Below, piece by piece: positions 1 to 6,252 of a stretch of DNA of 27,462 bases. Under the pieces are notes generated by a model, which was not told the DNA's origin, did no database searches, and saw only the letters and a program-made list of their open reading frames with translations. Within the stretch, counting starts at the first letter, position 1; every line of letters starts with the position of its first letter. The translations under genes and the position numbers were made by a program. This stretch comes from an uncultured Collinsella sp. (GTDB taxonomy: Bacteria > Actinomycetota > Coriobacteriia > Coriobacteriales > Coriobacteriaceae): positions 1-27,462 of the forward strand of contig CABUUJ010000029.1 in the NCBI GenBank assembly GCA_902494715.1. Direction: 5' to 3'.

Positions 1-38
1 TCCACCACAAAGGGGACAGGCACCTTTGTGGTGGTTTT
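1..38. repeat. Family A hairpin repeat, copy 1 (terminator-like)
   Basis: Inverted repeat with arms CCACCACAAAGG and CCTTTGTGGTGG around a 9-nt loop GGACAGGCA, followed by TTTT. The left end is cut by the window edge. Five more copies follow in this window. By analogy with them it probably terminates the gene lying to the left of the window. Loop orientation is the same as copy 3 and opposite to copies 2, 4, 5 and 6. Confidence 0.85.
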
Positions 39-65
39 GCTCGCGTGGATGACTCGGGTTACAAT
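37..65 (+). promoter_or_regulatory. Predicted sigma70-type promoter for the B3/4-domain gene
   Basis: TTGCTC (37-42) and TACAAT (60-65) are 17 nt apart. The -10 matches consensus at five of six positions, the -35 only at TTG. The -35 begins inside the T-tract of the family A hairpin, so the repeat may have supplied part of the promoter. Start of transcription would be near 72. Confidence 0.45.
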
Positions 66-79
66 ACGCCTGACATATC

Positions 80-178
80 GTCCCCTTCTCCGGATGGGGA
101 CAGCGCAAGCGTTCTTGTGACGGCACCGTAGGACTTTGAAGGTGGCCGTTGTAAGGGCGCTTTTTGTTTAGGCGCCCT
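80..178 (+). promoter_or_regulatory. Structured leader with two hairpins, upstream of the B3/4 gene
   Basis: GTCCCC at 80-85 pairs with GGGGAC at 96-101, and AGGGCGC at 154-160 pairs with GCGCCCT at 172-178. Both lie between the predicted promoter and the start codon at 210. No known riboswitch consensus was recognised. The second hairpin is not followed by a T-tract, so it is not a clear terminator. Confidence 0.3.
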
Positions 179-209
179 CACTCGGGCGCGCACAATGAAG
201 GGAGAGCGT

Positions 210-929
210 ATGAAGAGCTTTATTGCCGAGGATTCATTCTGGGAGCTGTTTCCGCAGGCAGCGGTCGGTGTTGTGGTCGTGGAGGGCATGAAGCCCACGG
301 CTCAGATTCCTCAAGAGGACGTGGATGCGATTGCGGCGTTGCTCGACCGCGCCAATATCGATGCGGAGCGTCATCTGACCAGCGACACTATCAGCGAGAA
401 CGCACCGGTCAAGGCATGGCGCGAGGCCTATCGTCTGTTCAAGACCAAGAAAGGCGCGCGCTGCTCGATCGAGAACTTGCTCAAACGCGTGCTCAAAGGC
501 AAGCCGGTGGGCCACATTACGCCCGCGGTGGATATTTACAACACGGTGTCGCTGACCTACGCGCTGCCCGTGGGAGGCGAGGATCTGCATGCGATCGAGG
601 GGGACCTTCGCCTGAAGGTGACCGACGGTGGCGATGCGTTCTTGCCGCTTGGCGAGGAGGCCGACGATCCGACGCTGCCCGGCGAGCTCGCCTACATCGA
701 CGATGCGGGCGCTGTGTGCCGCTGCTTGAACTGGCGCGACGGCGTTCGCACGGCGCTGTCCGATGATTCGGCCGATGCGTTCCTGGCGATTGAGTGCGTG
801 GAGCCCGAGCGGATGGGGGATTGCCAGGCTGCGATCGATCGCTTAGCCGAGCTGCTTGAGCGCTATCTGGGAGCGACGGTTGTCATTAAGACGCTTGTGA
901 CCCGCGACAATCCTTGCGTGGAACTGTAG
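210..929 (+). CDS. B3/4 domain-containing protein (PheRS-beta B3/B4-like)
   Basis: A 239-residue soluble protein. Its middle part (VKAWREAYRLFKTKKGARCS, then SIENLLKRVLKG, then the VDIYNTVSLTYALPVGGED block) matches the B3/4 fold that is also part of the phenylalanyl-tRNA synthetase beta chain, where it serves editing or tRNA contacts. Stand-alone B3/4 proteins are common in bacteria; their substrate is not established and may involve mischarged tRNA or free amino acids. The ATG at 210 is preferred over an in-frame ATG at 195 because GAAGGGAG sits at the right distance before it. The gene appears monocistronic, with its own promoter upstream and a hairpin terminator 27 bp after the stop. Family assignment is good; function is open. 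Confidence 0.85.
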   Translation: MKSFIAEDSFWELFPQAAVGVVVVEGMKPTAQIPQEDVDAIAALLDRANIDAERHLTSDTISENAPVKAWREAYRLFKTKKGARCSIENLLKRVLKGKPVGHITPAVDIYNTVSLTYALPVGGEDLHAIEGDLRLKVTDGGDAFLPLGEEADDPTLPGELAYIDDAGAVCRCLNWRDGVRTALSDDSADAFLAIECVEPERMGDCQAAIDRLAELLERYLGATVVIKTLVTRDNPCVEL

Positions 930-955
930 CGGCGCCTAGAACCTATTGATGCCCC

Positions 956-996
956 AAACCACCACAAAGGTGCCTGTCCCCTTTGTGGTGGTTTTT
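956..996. terminator. Family A hairpin repeat, copy 2; terminator of the B3/4 gene
   Basis: Perfect inverted repeat AAACCACCACAAAGG / CCTTTGTGGTGGTTT with loop TGCCTGTCC and a T5 tract (992-996), 27 bp after the upstream stop. It has the shape of a Rho-independent terminator but is a near-exact copy of five other elements in the window. Confidence 0.85.
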
Positions 997-1059
997 ATGT
1001 TGATGGGTTAACAAATGGGGTATTTGGGTACGGGTGTCGCCTTATGCGACTAAGATGTT

Positions 1060-1080
1060 TACCCGTTAGCAGTATGCAAG
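1060..1080 (+). promoter_or_regulatory. Candidate operator upstream of marR, shared with degV
   Basis: The 21-nt block t-acccgttagcagtatgca-ag, 20-40 nt before the MarR start, closely resembles the block at 1568-1587 upstream of degV. The common pattern is TACCC(R)TTA(R)CA, then TGCA. A site repeated in front of both a regulator and its neighbour suggests a MarR binding site, but this is inference only. Confidence 0.3.
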
Positions 1081-1099
1081 CGAAAGGCGGTCGTCTCCC

Positions 1100-1549
1100 A
1101 TGCAGCAGAGCGACGAGACACGTTTCGAGGACTTTGTCGGACTGATCAGCGGACTCTACAAGGAGATCCAGCGCATTAAGACGTCTGAGGGCGCTAGGCT
1201 GGGTCTCAAGGGCTCCGACGTTATGTGCCTGTACTATCTTGAGCGCAGCAAGGATGGCCTGACTGGCGCCGACCTGGCTCGCATGGCAGGCGTGACCCGC
1301 GCCGCCGTCTCGCGTACGCTCGCGCATCTGGAGGAGGGTGGCTACGTCGAGGTCGATGATTCGGGCGATGCCGCCGTTAAGTATCGTGCTCCGGTGCGCC
1401 TGACCGCTCTGGGCGGCGAGAGCATGAGCGAGGCGGACCGCATCATTCGCGAGGTGCTCGATACCACCGGTAAGGCTATGGGTGTGGAGCAGCGCGAGCA
1501 GATGTATGCGTCGCTGCGCACGATTCTCAACACCCTGCGCGAGATCTAA
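1100..1549 (+). CDS. MarR-family transcriptional regulator
   Basis: A 149-residue winged helix-turn-helix protein of normal MarR length. An N-terminal dimerisation helix (about residues 5-30) is followed by the HTH with GLTGADLARMAGVTRAAVSR (about 53-72), the recognition helix and linker TLAHLEEGGYVE, a wing (VDDSGDAAVKYRAPVRLT) and C-terminal helices. MarR proteins bind short palindromes as dimers and are usually released by a small ligand. It sits directly upstream of a DegV-family gene. In other bacteria a MarR protein (FabT) controls fatty-acid genes and DegV proteins (FakB) carry fatty acids, so a lipid role is possible here but not shown. Start ATG 1100 follows GAAAGGCGG at somewhat long spacing. 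Confidence 0.9.
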   Translation: MQQSDETRFEDFVGLISGLYKEIQRIKTSEGARLGLKGSDVMCLYYLERSKDGLTGADLARMAGVTRAAVSRTLAHLEEGGYVEVDDSGDAAVKYRAPVRLTALGGESMSEADRIIREVLDTTGKAMGVEQREQMYASLRTILNTLREI

Positions 1550-1567
1550 GGCCGCCAAGGCATTTGC

Positions 1568-1587
1568 TACCCATTAACAACTGCATC
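1568..1587 (+). promoter_or_regulatory. Candidate operator upstream of degV
   Basis: The block tacccattaacaactgcatc lies 19 bp after the MarR stop and about 80 nt before the DegV start. It mirrors the site at 1060-1080. See that entry for the shared pattern. Confidence 0.3.
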
Positions 1588-1669
1588 GTCCCGTTTTAAG
1601 CGCGTATACCGTGCCGGGGCATTGTTGTCAAAATTCCCTGCGCGGGACCTGCGCAAGAAAGGATTCGTT

Positions 1670-2524
1670 ATGTCCGTCCGCATTATTACCGATTCCGCAA
1701 GCGATTTGTCTCCGGCGGAACACCCGGCGCTGGCTGTTTTGCCGCTGTCCGTCACCTTTGGCACCGATGTGTACATGGATGGCGTCGACATCGATCACCA
1801 GCGCTTTTACGAGATGCTCGTGGAGCGCGATGAGCTGCCCAAGACCGGCCAGGTCAACCCGTACGCGTTTTCGCAGGCTATTGCCGAGGCGCGTGAGGCC
1901 GGCGATGAGGCTGTGATTATTACCGTGGGCGCTAAGCTATCAGGCACCAACCAGAGTGCCCGTACCGCACTTGCCGAGGCACCAGGTGGCGACGTGTTCG
2001 TGGTAGACAGCAACAATGTCACCCTCGGCGAGCGCGTCCTGGTCGAGTACGCGCTGCGCTTGGTGGACGAGGGCCGTAGTGCGGCCCAGATCGCGGCGGC
2101 CGTCGAGGCCGTGCGTGACCGCGTGGCCGTCATCGGCCTGCTCGAGACGCTGGAGTACCTGGTTCGCGGCGGTCGTCTATCTGCTGCGGCCGGCGCCGTG
2201 GGCACGCTGCTCAACGTGAAGCCCGTGGTGGCTGTCGAGGACGGCCTTATCGTGCAGCTGGGCAAGGCGCGCGGTTCCAAGAACGGCCGCAACCTGCTGA
2301 ACCAAAAGGTCGAAAAGTCAGGCGGCATCGACTTTTCCATGCCGCTGGCGCTGGGCTATACGGGCCTTTCGGATGCGGTGCTCAAGAAGTATGTCGAGGA
2401 CAGCGCGGCACTGTGGGCTGGCCACACCGAGGGCGAGTTGCCCGTTCACACCATCGGCGCCACCATCGGCACCCACGTAGGCCCCGGCGCCGTCGCCGTA
2501 GCCTTCTTCCAGCCCGCCAACTAA
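1670..2524 (+). CDS. DegV family (fatty-acid-binding, FakB-type) protein
   Basis: A 284-residue protein, typical DegV length. Diagnostic blocks in order: ITDSASDL near the N-terminus, the KTGQVNP loop (replacing the usual TSQPS), GAKLSGTNQSA, LETLEYLVRGGRLS in the middle, and GATIGTHVGPGAVAVAF near the C-terminus. Family members bind a fatty acid in a deep pocket; FakB proteins present it to the kinase FakA for phosphorylation and entry into phospholipid synthesis. No fakA-like gene is in the window. The ATG at 1670 has AAGAAAGGA before it and is preferred to an in-frame ATG at 1622. A family A hairpin begins 10 bp after the stop. It follows marR with a 120-bp gap that may hold its own promoter. 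Confidence 0.9.
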   Translation: MSVRIITDSASDLSPAEHPALAVLPLSVTFGTDVYMDGVDIDHQRFYEMLVERDELPKTGQVNPYAFSQAIAEAREAGDEAVIITVGAKLSGTNQSARTALAEAPGGDVFVVDSNNVTLGERVLVEYALRLVDEGRSAAQIAAAVEAVRDRVAVIGLLETLEYLVRGGRLSAAAGAVGTLLNVKPVVAVEDGLIVQLGKARGSKNGRNLLNQKVEKSGGIDFSMPLALGYTGLSDAVLKKYVEDSAALWAGHTEGELPVHTIGATIGTHVGPGAVAVAFFQPAN

Positions 2525-2533
2525 CCGACCTGC

Positions 2534-2578
2534 CATAAACCACCACAAAGGGGACAGGCACCTTTGTGGTGGTTTATG
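2534..2578. terminator. Family A hairpin repeat, copy 3; terminator of degV
   Basis: The longest copy: the inverted repeat extends to CATAAACC...GGTTTATG, an 18-bp stem, with loop GGACAGGCA (same orientation as copy 1). It begins 10 bp after the DegV stop. The 3' side reads TTTATG, so the T-tract is poorer than in other copies. Confidence 0.85.
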
Positions 2579-2604
2579 CTTTTCCGGGTGGAAGGGAGCG
2601 AGCA

Positions 2605-2925
2605 ATGGCGTCTGAGGGCTTTTTTGAACGGGTGTACGAGGTGGTCGAGCAGATCCCCGAGGGGATGGTCGCCACGTATGGCCAGGTGGCGCTGCTTGCC
2701 GGTCGTCCACGAAGTGCGCGGTACGTGGGGTATGCCCTGCATAGTAATCCGCGCCCCGGCCAGATTCCCTGCCATCGTGTGGTGTTTGCCGACGGTCGCA
2801 TTTGCGAGGGCTTCGCTTTTGGCGGTCCCGATGCTCAACGTGAGCTTTTGCTAGGGGAGGGTGTGGCGTTTAAGGACGACATGCACGTCGACTTGGCCGC
2901 CTGTCGCTGGCCTGCCGGGCTCTAG
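2605..2925 (+). CDS. MGMT family protein (single-domain alkyltransferase-like)
   Basis: A 106-residue protein that corresponds only to the C-terminal DNA-binding and active-site domain of O6-methylguanine-DNA methyltransferase. The helix block VYEVVEQIPEGMVATYGQVA, the RSARYVGYALHSNP segment and the IPCHRVV active site are all present, followed by the GFAFGG substrate loop. The acceptor cysteine is kept (PCHR), unlike alkyltransferase-like ATL proteins, which usually have Trp there. The N-terminal ribonuclease-H-like domain of Ada/Ogt is missing, as in other short MGMT-family proteins. It may repair alkylguanine directly or flag lesions for excision repair. Start 2605 has GGAAGGGAG before it; the upstream in-frame ATG at 2566 lies inside the repeat and is unlikely. 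Confidence 0.88.
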   Translation: MASEGFFERVYEVVEQIPEGMVATYGQVALLAGRPRSARYVGYALHSNPRPGQIPCHRVVFADGRICEGFAFGGPDAQRELLLGEGVAFKDDMHVDLAACRWPAGL

Positions 2926-2941
2926 CGGTTCTGCCGTGGCG

Positions 2942-2982
2942 AAAACCACCACAAAGGCGCCTGTCCCCTTTGTGGCGGTTTT
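2942..2982. terminator. Family A hairpin repeat, copy 4; terminator of the MGMT gene
   Basis: AAAACCACCACAAAGG / CCTTTGTGGCGGTTTT with loop CGCCTGTCC, 17 bp after the stop. A2948 faces C2976, a mismatch in plus-strand RNA but a G-U pair in minus-strand RNA. It is intermediate between the A-T copies (1, 2, 3, 6) and the C-G copy 5. Confidence 0.8.
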
Positions 2983-3255
2983 ACGCTGTAGGTTTACCAG
3001 AGCTAACTTATGGAGAAGGTGTGGTGGCGTACTTTGCCGTCAGAAAGTAAACCACGGTGAACTATATTGGTTTCAGCAACGGAGCAGGCAATAGGCGATG
3101 AAAAAGCCTGCCCTGTTGAGTTTGATTCGCATTCCTCCCCTCTGTGCGATTCAACGGTGTACTTCGGGAACAGGCCCGCTGGCAACTAGCTGCCGGCGGG
3201 CCTGTTCCTGTTTGTCGAGGGGGTGCGATGGACGGAGCCGAAGCGGTCCGGCTCC
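2983..3255 (+). other. Gene-free stretch with a strong hairpin (3167-3208)
   Basis: No convincing gene. It contains a small hairpin (GCAGGC 3084-3089 with GCCTGC 3106-3111) and a very stable one: GGAACAGGCCCGC (3167-3179) pairs with 3196-3208, continued by TGGCA/TGCCG around the loop ACTAGC. The 3' side is CTGTTTG, so it could end a short plus-strand transcript. A possible -10 (TATATT, 3063-3068) lacks a -35 at normal spacing. A short regulatory RNA of about 130 nt is possible. Another small hairpin, GGAGCCG / CGGCTCC, lies at 3234-3255. Confidence 0.3.
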
Positions 3256-3283
3256 AAAAAAGGCTGACGCCGTAGCGCCCGCC
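3256..3283 (-). terminator. Rho-independent terminator of trpS
   Basis: On the minus strand a 9-position stem (GGCGGGCGC with GGCGTCAGCC-type 3' arm, one G-A mismatch and one G-U pair) closes on a TACG tetraloop and is followed by six T residues (3261-3256). It starts about 35 bp after the trpS stop. Confidence 0.75.
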
Positions 3284-3318
3284 CTAAAGCAATCGAAAGC
3301 TCAAGCCAGCAGATCGGT

Positions 3319-4368
3319 CTAGTACACCATGCCCATGGCGTCCTGAACCTCTGCCAGGGTCTGATCGGCGATCTCGTTGGCGCGACGGTTGCCCTCGTGC
3401 AGCACGTCCTTCACGTAATCCAGATCGTTCTCGTAGCGCTGGCGACGCTCGCGGATAGGTGCGAAGTACTCGTTGACGGCCTCGGTCACGTACTTCTTGA
3501 GCTGGCCGGAGCCGCCCATGCCAATCTCCTCGGCAATTTCGACCTCGGAGCGACCGGTGCAGATGGCGGCCGTCGAAAGCAAACCGGACACGCCGGGGCG
3601 GTTCTCGGGATCGAACGTGATCATGCGCTCAGAGTCGGTCTGGCTCTTCTTGATGCGCTTGGCCGTCTCCTCAGCGGTCATCGAGATGTTGATGGCGTTG
3701 CCGTAGCTCTTGCTCATCTTGCGACCGTCAAGTCCGGGCAGTAGCGGGGTCTCGGACAGCAGCGCCTCGACCTCGGGGAACACCTTGCCGTAGCGGTTGT
3801 TAAAGCGGCGGGCGATGGTGCGGGTGAGCTCGATGTGCGGCAGCTGGTCGCGGCCGACGGGCACGACGTTGCCCTTGCAGAACAGAATGTCGCAGGCCTG
3901 GTGCACCGGGTAGGTGAGCAGAAGGCCGGTAAGCTCGTGGCCCGAGGCCTCCATCTCGGCCTTGACCGTGGGATTGCGCGCCAGCTCGGCCTCGGAGACC
4001 AGCGACAGGAACGGCAGCATGAGCTGGTTGGCGGCGGGCACGGCGGAGTGAGCGTAGATCATGGTCTTGTCGGGGTCGATACCGCAGGCAAGGTAGTCCA
4101 TGACCATGTTGTACACGTTGTCCTGGATGTGCTCGGTGGTGTCGCGGTCGGTGATGACCTGGTAGTCGGCGATGAGTACGTTGGTCCTGGCGCCCATGTT
4201 CTGCAGCTCCACGCGGCCCTTGAGGGTGCCAAAGTAGTGACCCAGGTGCAGACGGCCGGTGGGGCGGTCGCCGGTAAGCATGGTGAACTTCTCGGGCGTC
4301 TTGGCCAGGCCCTCGCGAATGGCGTTGCTCTTTTGCAGCGCGACTTCGTAGCTGTTCTCGTTTGGCAT
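3319..4368 (-). CDS. trpS: Tryptophanyl-tRNA synthetase
   Basis: A 349-residue class I aminoacyl-tRNA synthetase that charges tRNA-Trp using ATP. The HIGH-type motif appears as HLGH within GDRPTGRLHLGHYFG (about residue 30) and the KMSKS loop as DGRKMSKSYGNA. Between them lie the TrpRS-specific LIADYQV and the acceptor-binding region (PVHQACDILF, VPVGRDQLPHIELTR). The C-terminal helical domain binds the anticodon. The ATG at 4368 is preceded by TTAGGAG and fits the family's start (MPNENSYEV...); a 48-residue upstream extension is rich in Pro/Arg and unlikely to be translated. It stands alone, with a terminator at 3256-3283. No T-box or Trp-rich leader peptide was seen. Confidence 0.97.
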   Translation of the reverse strand: MPNENSYEVALQKSNAIREGLAKTPEKFTMLTGDRPTGRLHLGHYFGTLKGRVELQNMGARTNVLIADYQVITDRDTTEHIQDNVYNMVMDYLACGIDPDKTMIYAHSAVPAANQLMLPFLSLVSEAELARNPTVKAEMEASGHELTGLLLTYPVHQACDILFCKGNVVPVGRDQLPHIELTRTIARRFNNRYGKVFPEVEALLSETPLLPGLDGRKMSKSYGNAINISMTAEETAKRIKKSQTDSERMITFDPENRPGVSGLLSTAAICTGRSEVEIAEEIGMGGSGQLKKYVTEAVNEYFAPIRERRQRYENDLDYVKDVLHEGNRRANEIADQTLAEVQDAMGMVY

Positions 4369-4527
4369 GATTGCTCCTAACGTTCGTTCGCAGGTTTTGA
4401 TGATAACGCGTTTATTGGAGGGGCGGGGCGTAAGTAGGCGAGGGGCGGGAGAGGGGTGGCTTGTGCGATGGGCGCGGCGTGGCCGCGCTTGGCCAACGGT
4501 GCCTTGGCACATCCTCGGCAGCTTGCC

Positions 4528-5727
4528 CTAGAGCTTGTGGTGGCGCTCTTCTTTGCGCTCCTCGGCTGCCTGCTCCTCCTGCTTAAAAGCGGGGTCGTCG
4601 GGGGTGACCAGCTCGTCCTCGTGCGTGCGCTTGTTGTAATGGTGGCGTAGCACGGGTTCAAACAGGTGTAGGTGCTTGGCGAAGGCAGCCGAGCCAATGG
4701 CGAGCACGGTAAAAATGAGCACGCGCATGGGCACCTCGACCTGATTGATGGCGGCGGCGCCGGCCGAAAGCATAATGCACCAGGCATAGATGAGCAGCAC
4801 AGCCTGTTTTTGGTTGTAGCCTTCTTGGATCAGGCGGTGGTGGATGTGGCCCTTGTCGGCCTGCCCGATGCTAATGTGGGCGCGCTTGCGGCGCACAATG
4901 GCGCTAAACGTGTCGATGATGGGCACACCGGCAACGATGAGCGGGATGATAAGCGAGGTGAGTGCGGCGGTGCGGCTCACGTTGAGCAGCGAGATGGAGC
5001 CCAGCGCAAAGCCCAGAAGCAACGACCCCGAGTCGCCCAAGAAGATGCTTGCGGGGTTGAAGTTGTAGCGCAAAAAGGCCAGACAGGCGCCAAAGAGCGC
5101 AATGGAGAGCGCGGCGGCGTCGATGCGGCCCGAGAGAACAGCCATCGAAAACATGGTGAACGATGCGATGCCGCAGATGCCCGTGGCCAAGCCGTCGAGG
5201 CCGTCGATGAGGTTAATGATGTTGGTGAATGCCACCAGATAGATCACGGTAATGGGGTAGGCGAGCCATCCGAGCATGATCTCGCCGGGAGCAAACGGGT
5301 TGACGATGACGCCGATCCGCAGGCCGCCCATGCAGGCGATAAGCGCGGCGAGGACCTGTCCGGCCAGCTTTTGCTTGGGCGTGAGCTGGAAGACGTCGTC
5401 GATGGCGCCGGTCGCAAAGATAACGGTAAAAGAAAGCGCAAGTATGGGGTAGCTGATGTGCAGACGGGGGTGGGGCACCAAAACGGGCGGCCAGCCCAGG
5501 TACCAGGTGCCTAGGATTTGCACAGTGCAGGCGACGACCAGGCCCAAAAACACCGCCGTTCCGCCCAAACGCGGGATGGGCTTGGTGTTGATGCGGCGCT
5601 TAGAAGGATAGTCGACGGCGTCGAGCTTGATTGCCAGGCGCTTGACCAGGGGTACCGTGAGGAAGGTCGTGATAAAGGCCGCCGCTGCCACGCATAGGTA
5701 CGGTATGTAGCTCGGGGATGAAGCCAT
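4528..5727 (-). CDS. Undecaprenyl-phosphate HexNAc-1-phosphate transferase (WecA/TagO/MraY family)
   Basis: A 399-residue polytopic membrane protein, about ten to eleven hydrophobic helices. It carries the PNPT family signatures: TKPIPRLGGTAVFLG (first cytosolic loop), NIINLIDGLDGLATG with catalytic Asp pair, NPASIFLGDSGSLLLGF, and KGHIHHRL near the end. These enzymes move a sugar-1-phosphate (GlcNAc-1-P for WecA/TagO) from UDP-sugar to undecaprenyl phosphate, the first step for teichoic-acid-like or surface polysaccharide. The HIHH motif favours WecA/TagO over MraY. The hydrophilic tail after the last helix (about 45 residues, many charged) is longer than usual. The ATG at 5727 is given; a TTG at 5745 is a possible alternative, and neither has a strong ribosome site. 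Confidence 0.93.
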   Translation of the reverse strand: MASSPSYIPYLCVAAAAFITTFLTVPLVKRLAIKLDAVDYPSKRRINTKPIPRLGGTAVFLGLVVACTVQILGTWYLGWPPVLVPHPRLHISYPILALSFTVIFATGAIDDVFQLTPKQKLAGQVLAALIACMGGLRIGVIVNPFAPGEIMLGWLAYPITVIYLVAFTNIINLIDGLDGLATGICGIASFTMFSMAVLSGRIDAAALSIALFGACLAFLRYNFNPASIFLGDSGSLLLGFALGSISLLNVSRTAALTSLIIPLIVAGVPIIDTFSAIVRRKRAHISIGQADKGHIHHRLIQEGYNQKQAVLLIYAWCIMLSAGAAAINQVEVPMRVLIFTVLAIGSAAFAKHLHLFEPVLRHHYNKRTHEDELVTPDDPAFKQEEQAAEERKEERHHKL

Positions 5728-5784
5728 GAATCTAAAAACCGCCAAGCGTCGAAGGAAAAGGTCAGAAGAACGCCATGCGCAAAG

Positions 5785-5813
5785 GGCATAGCCGAACCAT
5801 AATACTCGACCAA
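5785..5813 (-). promoter_or_regulatory. Predicted promoter of the WecA/TagO-type gene
   Basis: On the minus strand TTGGTC (5813-5808) and TATGCC (5790-5785) are 17 nt apart, about 60 nt before the start codon. Moderate match only; TATTAT near 5803 is another possible -10. Confidence 0.35.
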
Positions 5814-5932
5814 GGGGGGTGCATGGAATTGCACGCAGCGATAATCACGCGCTTACCAGATATTGGGATGTTGTCGATGGCTTGTCGGGATGCCGGCGGG
5901 GATCCATATGGACTGTAATGGTGATTTTCGGC

Positions 5933-6103
5933 AAAAGAAAACCACCCCCCACGTTACGAAAATGAACCCACCTAAAACAGGTGGGTGCCCTCATCGACTG
6001 TTCCAGCGTCCTTAACAACGAAGGATACCTGTACTAGGTACGACTGTGTGGGCTCCCTAAATAAACGCGACGGTTCACCCAGTTGCTCCGCGGGGGGCGG
6101 AAT
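5933..6103 (-). ncRNA. Structured ncRNA, candidate 6S RNA
   Basis: A stretch of about 171 nt without a gene folds like 6S RNA when read on the minus strand. CCGCCCCCCGCG (6100-6089) pairs over 12 bp with CGTGGGGGGTGG (5953-5942) as a closing stem. Two of these pairs are G-U on the minus strand and would be A-C mismatches on the plus strand, so the RNA is minus-sense. Inside, the 3' part holds GGGC followed by the hairpin ACCCACCTGTTTTAGGTGGGT (5986-5966), a feature I recall from the 3' half of many 6S RNAs. Smaller internal hairpins (TACCTAGTACAGGTA; TCCTT/AAGGA) are present. The 3' end runs into TTTTCTTTT. A -10 hexamer TATGAT lies at 6115-6110. 6S RNA binds sigma70 RNA polymerase and mimics an open promoter. 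The identity is inferred from architecture. Confidence 0.55.
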
Positions 6104-6109
6104 ACCTAC

Positions 6110-6115
6110 ATCATA
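6110..6115 (-). promoter_or_regulatory. Predicted -10 box of the candidate 6S RNA
   Basis: TATGAT on the minus strand, placing the start near 6103, three nucleotides before the closing stem. No good -35 is visible at 17 nt. Confidence 0.4.
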
Positions 6116-6140
6116 AAGCGGCACTTTATCGATTCCAGTC

Positions 6141-6169
6141 TTGACATTACAAAAATCGTGTCGGACGAT
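6141..6169 (+). promoter_or_regulatory. Predicted promoter of the radical SAM gene
   Basis: A perfect -35, TTGACA (6141-6146), is followed 17 nt later by GACGAT (6164-6169), a weak -10. It lies about 85 nt before the start codon, and diverges from the ncRNA promoter. Confidence 0.45.
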
Positions 6170-6252
6170 TACGGCGCCTTGGGCTCGAGCCGTCTGTGGG
6201 GTTGATCCCTTTACGTTTGAGCTGCTGAATCGTTGTTTTGGAGCATGGTTTT

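Noticed and set aside
3098..3322. Short plus-strand frame between the MGMT gene and trpS
   Set aside because: It crosses the strong hairpin and the trpS terminator, has no ribosome site and gives a biased Pro/Arg/Ser translation.
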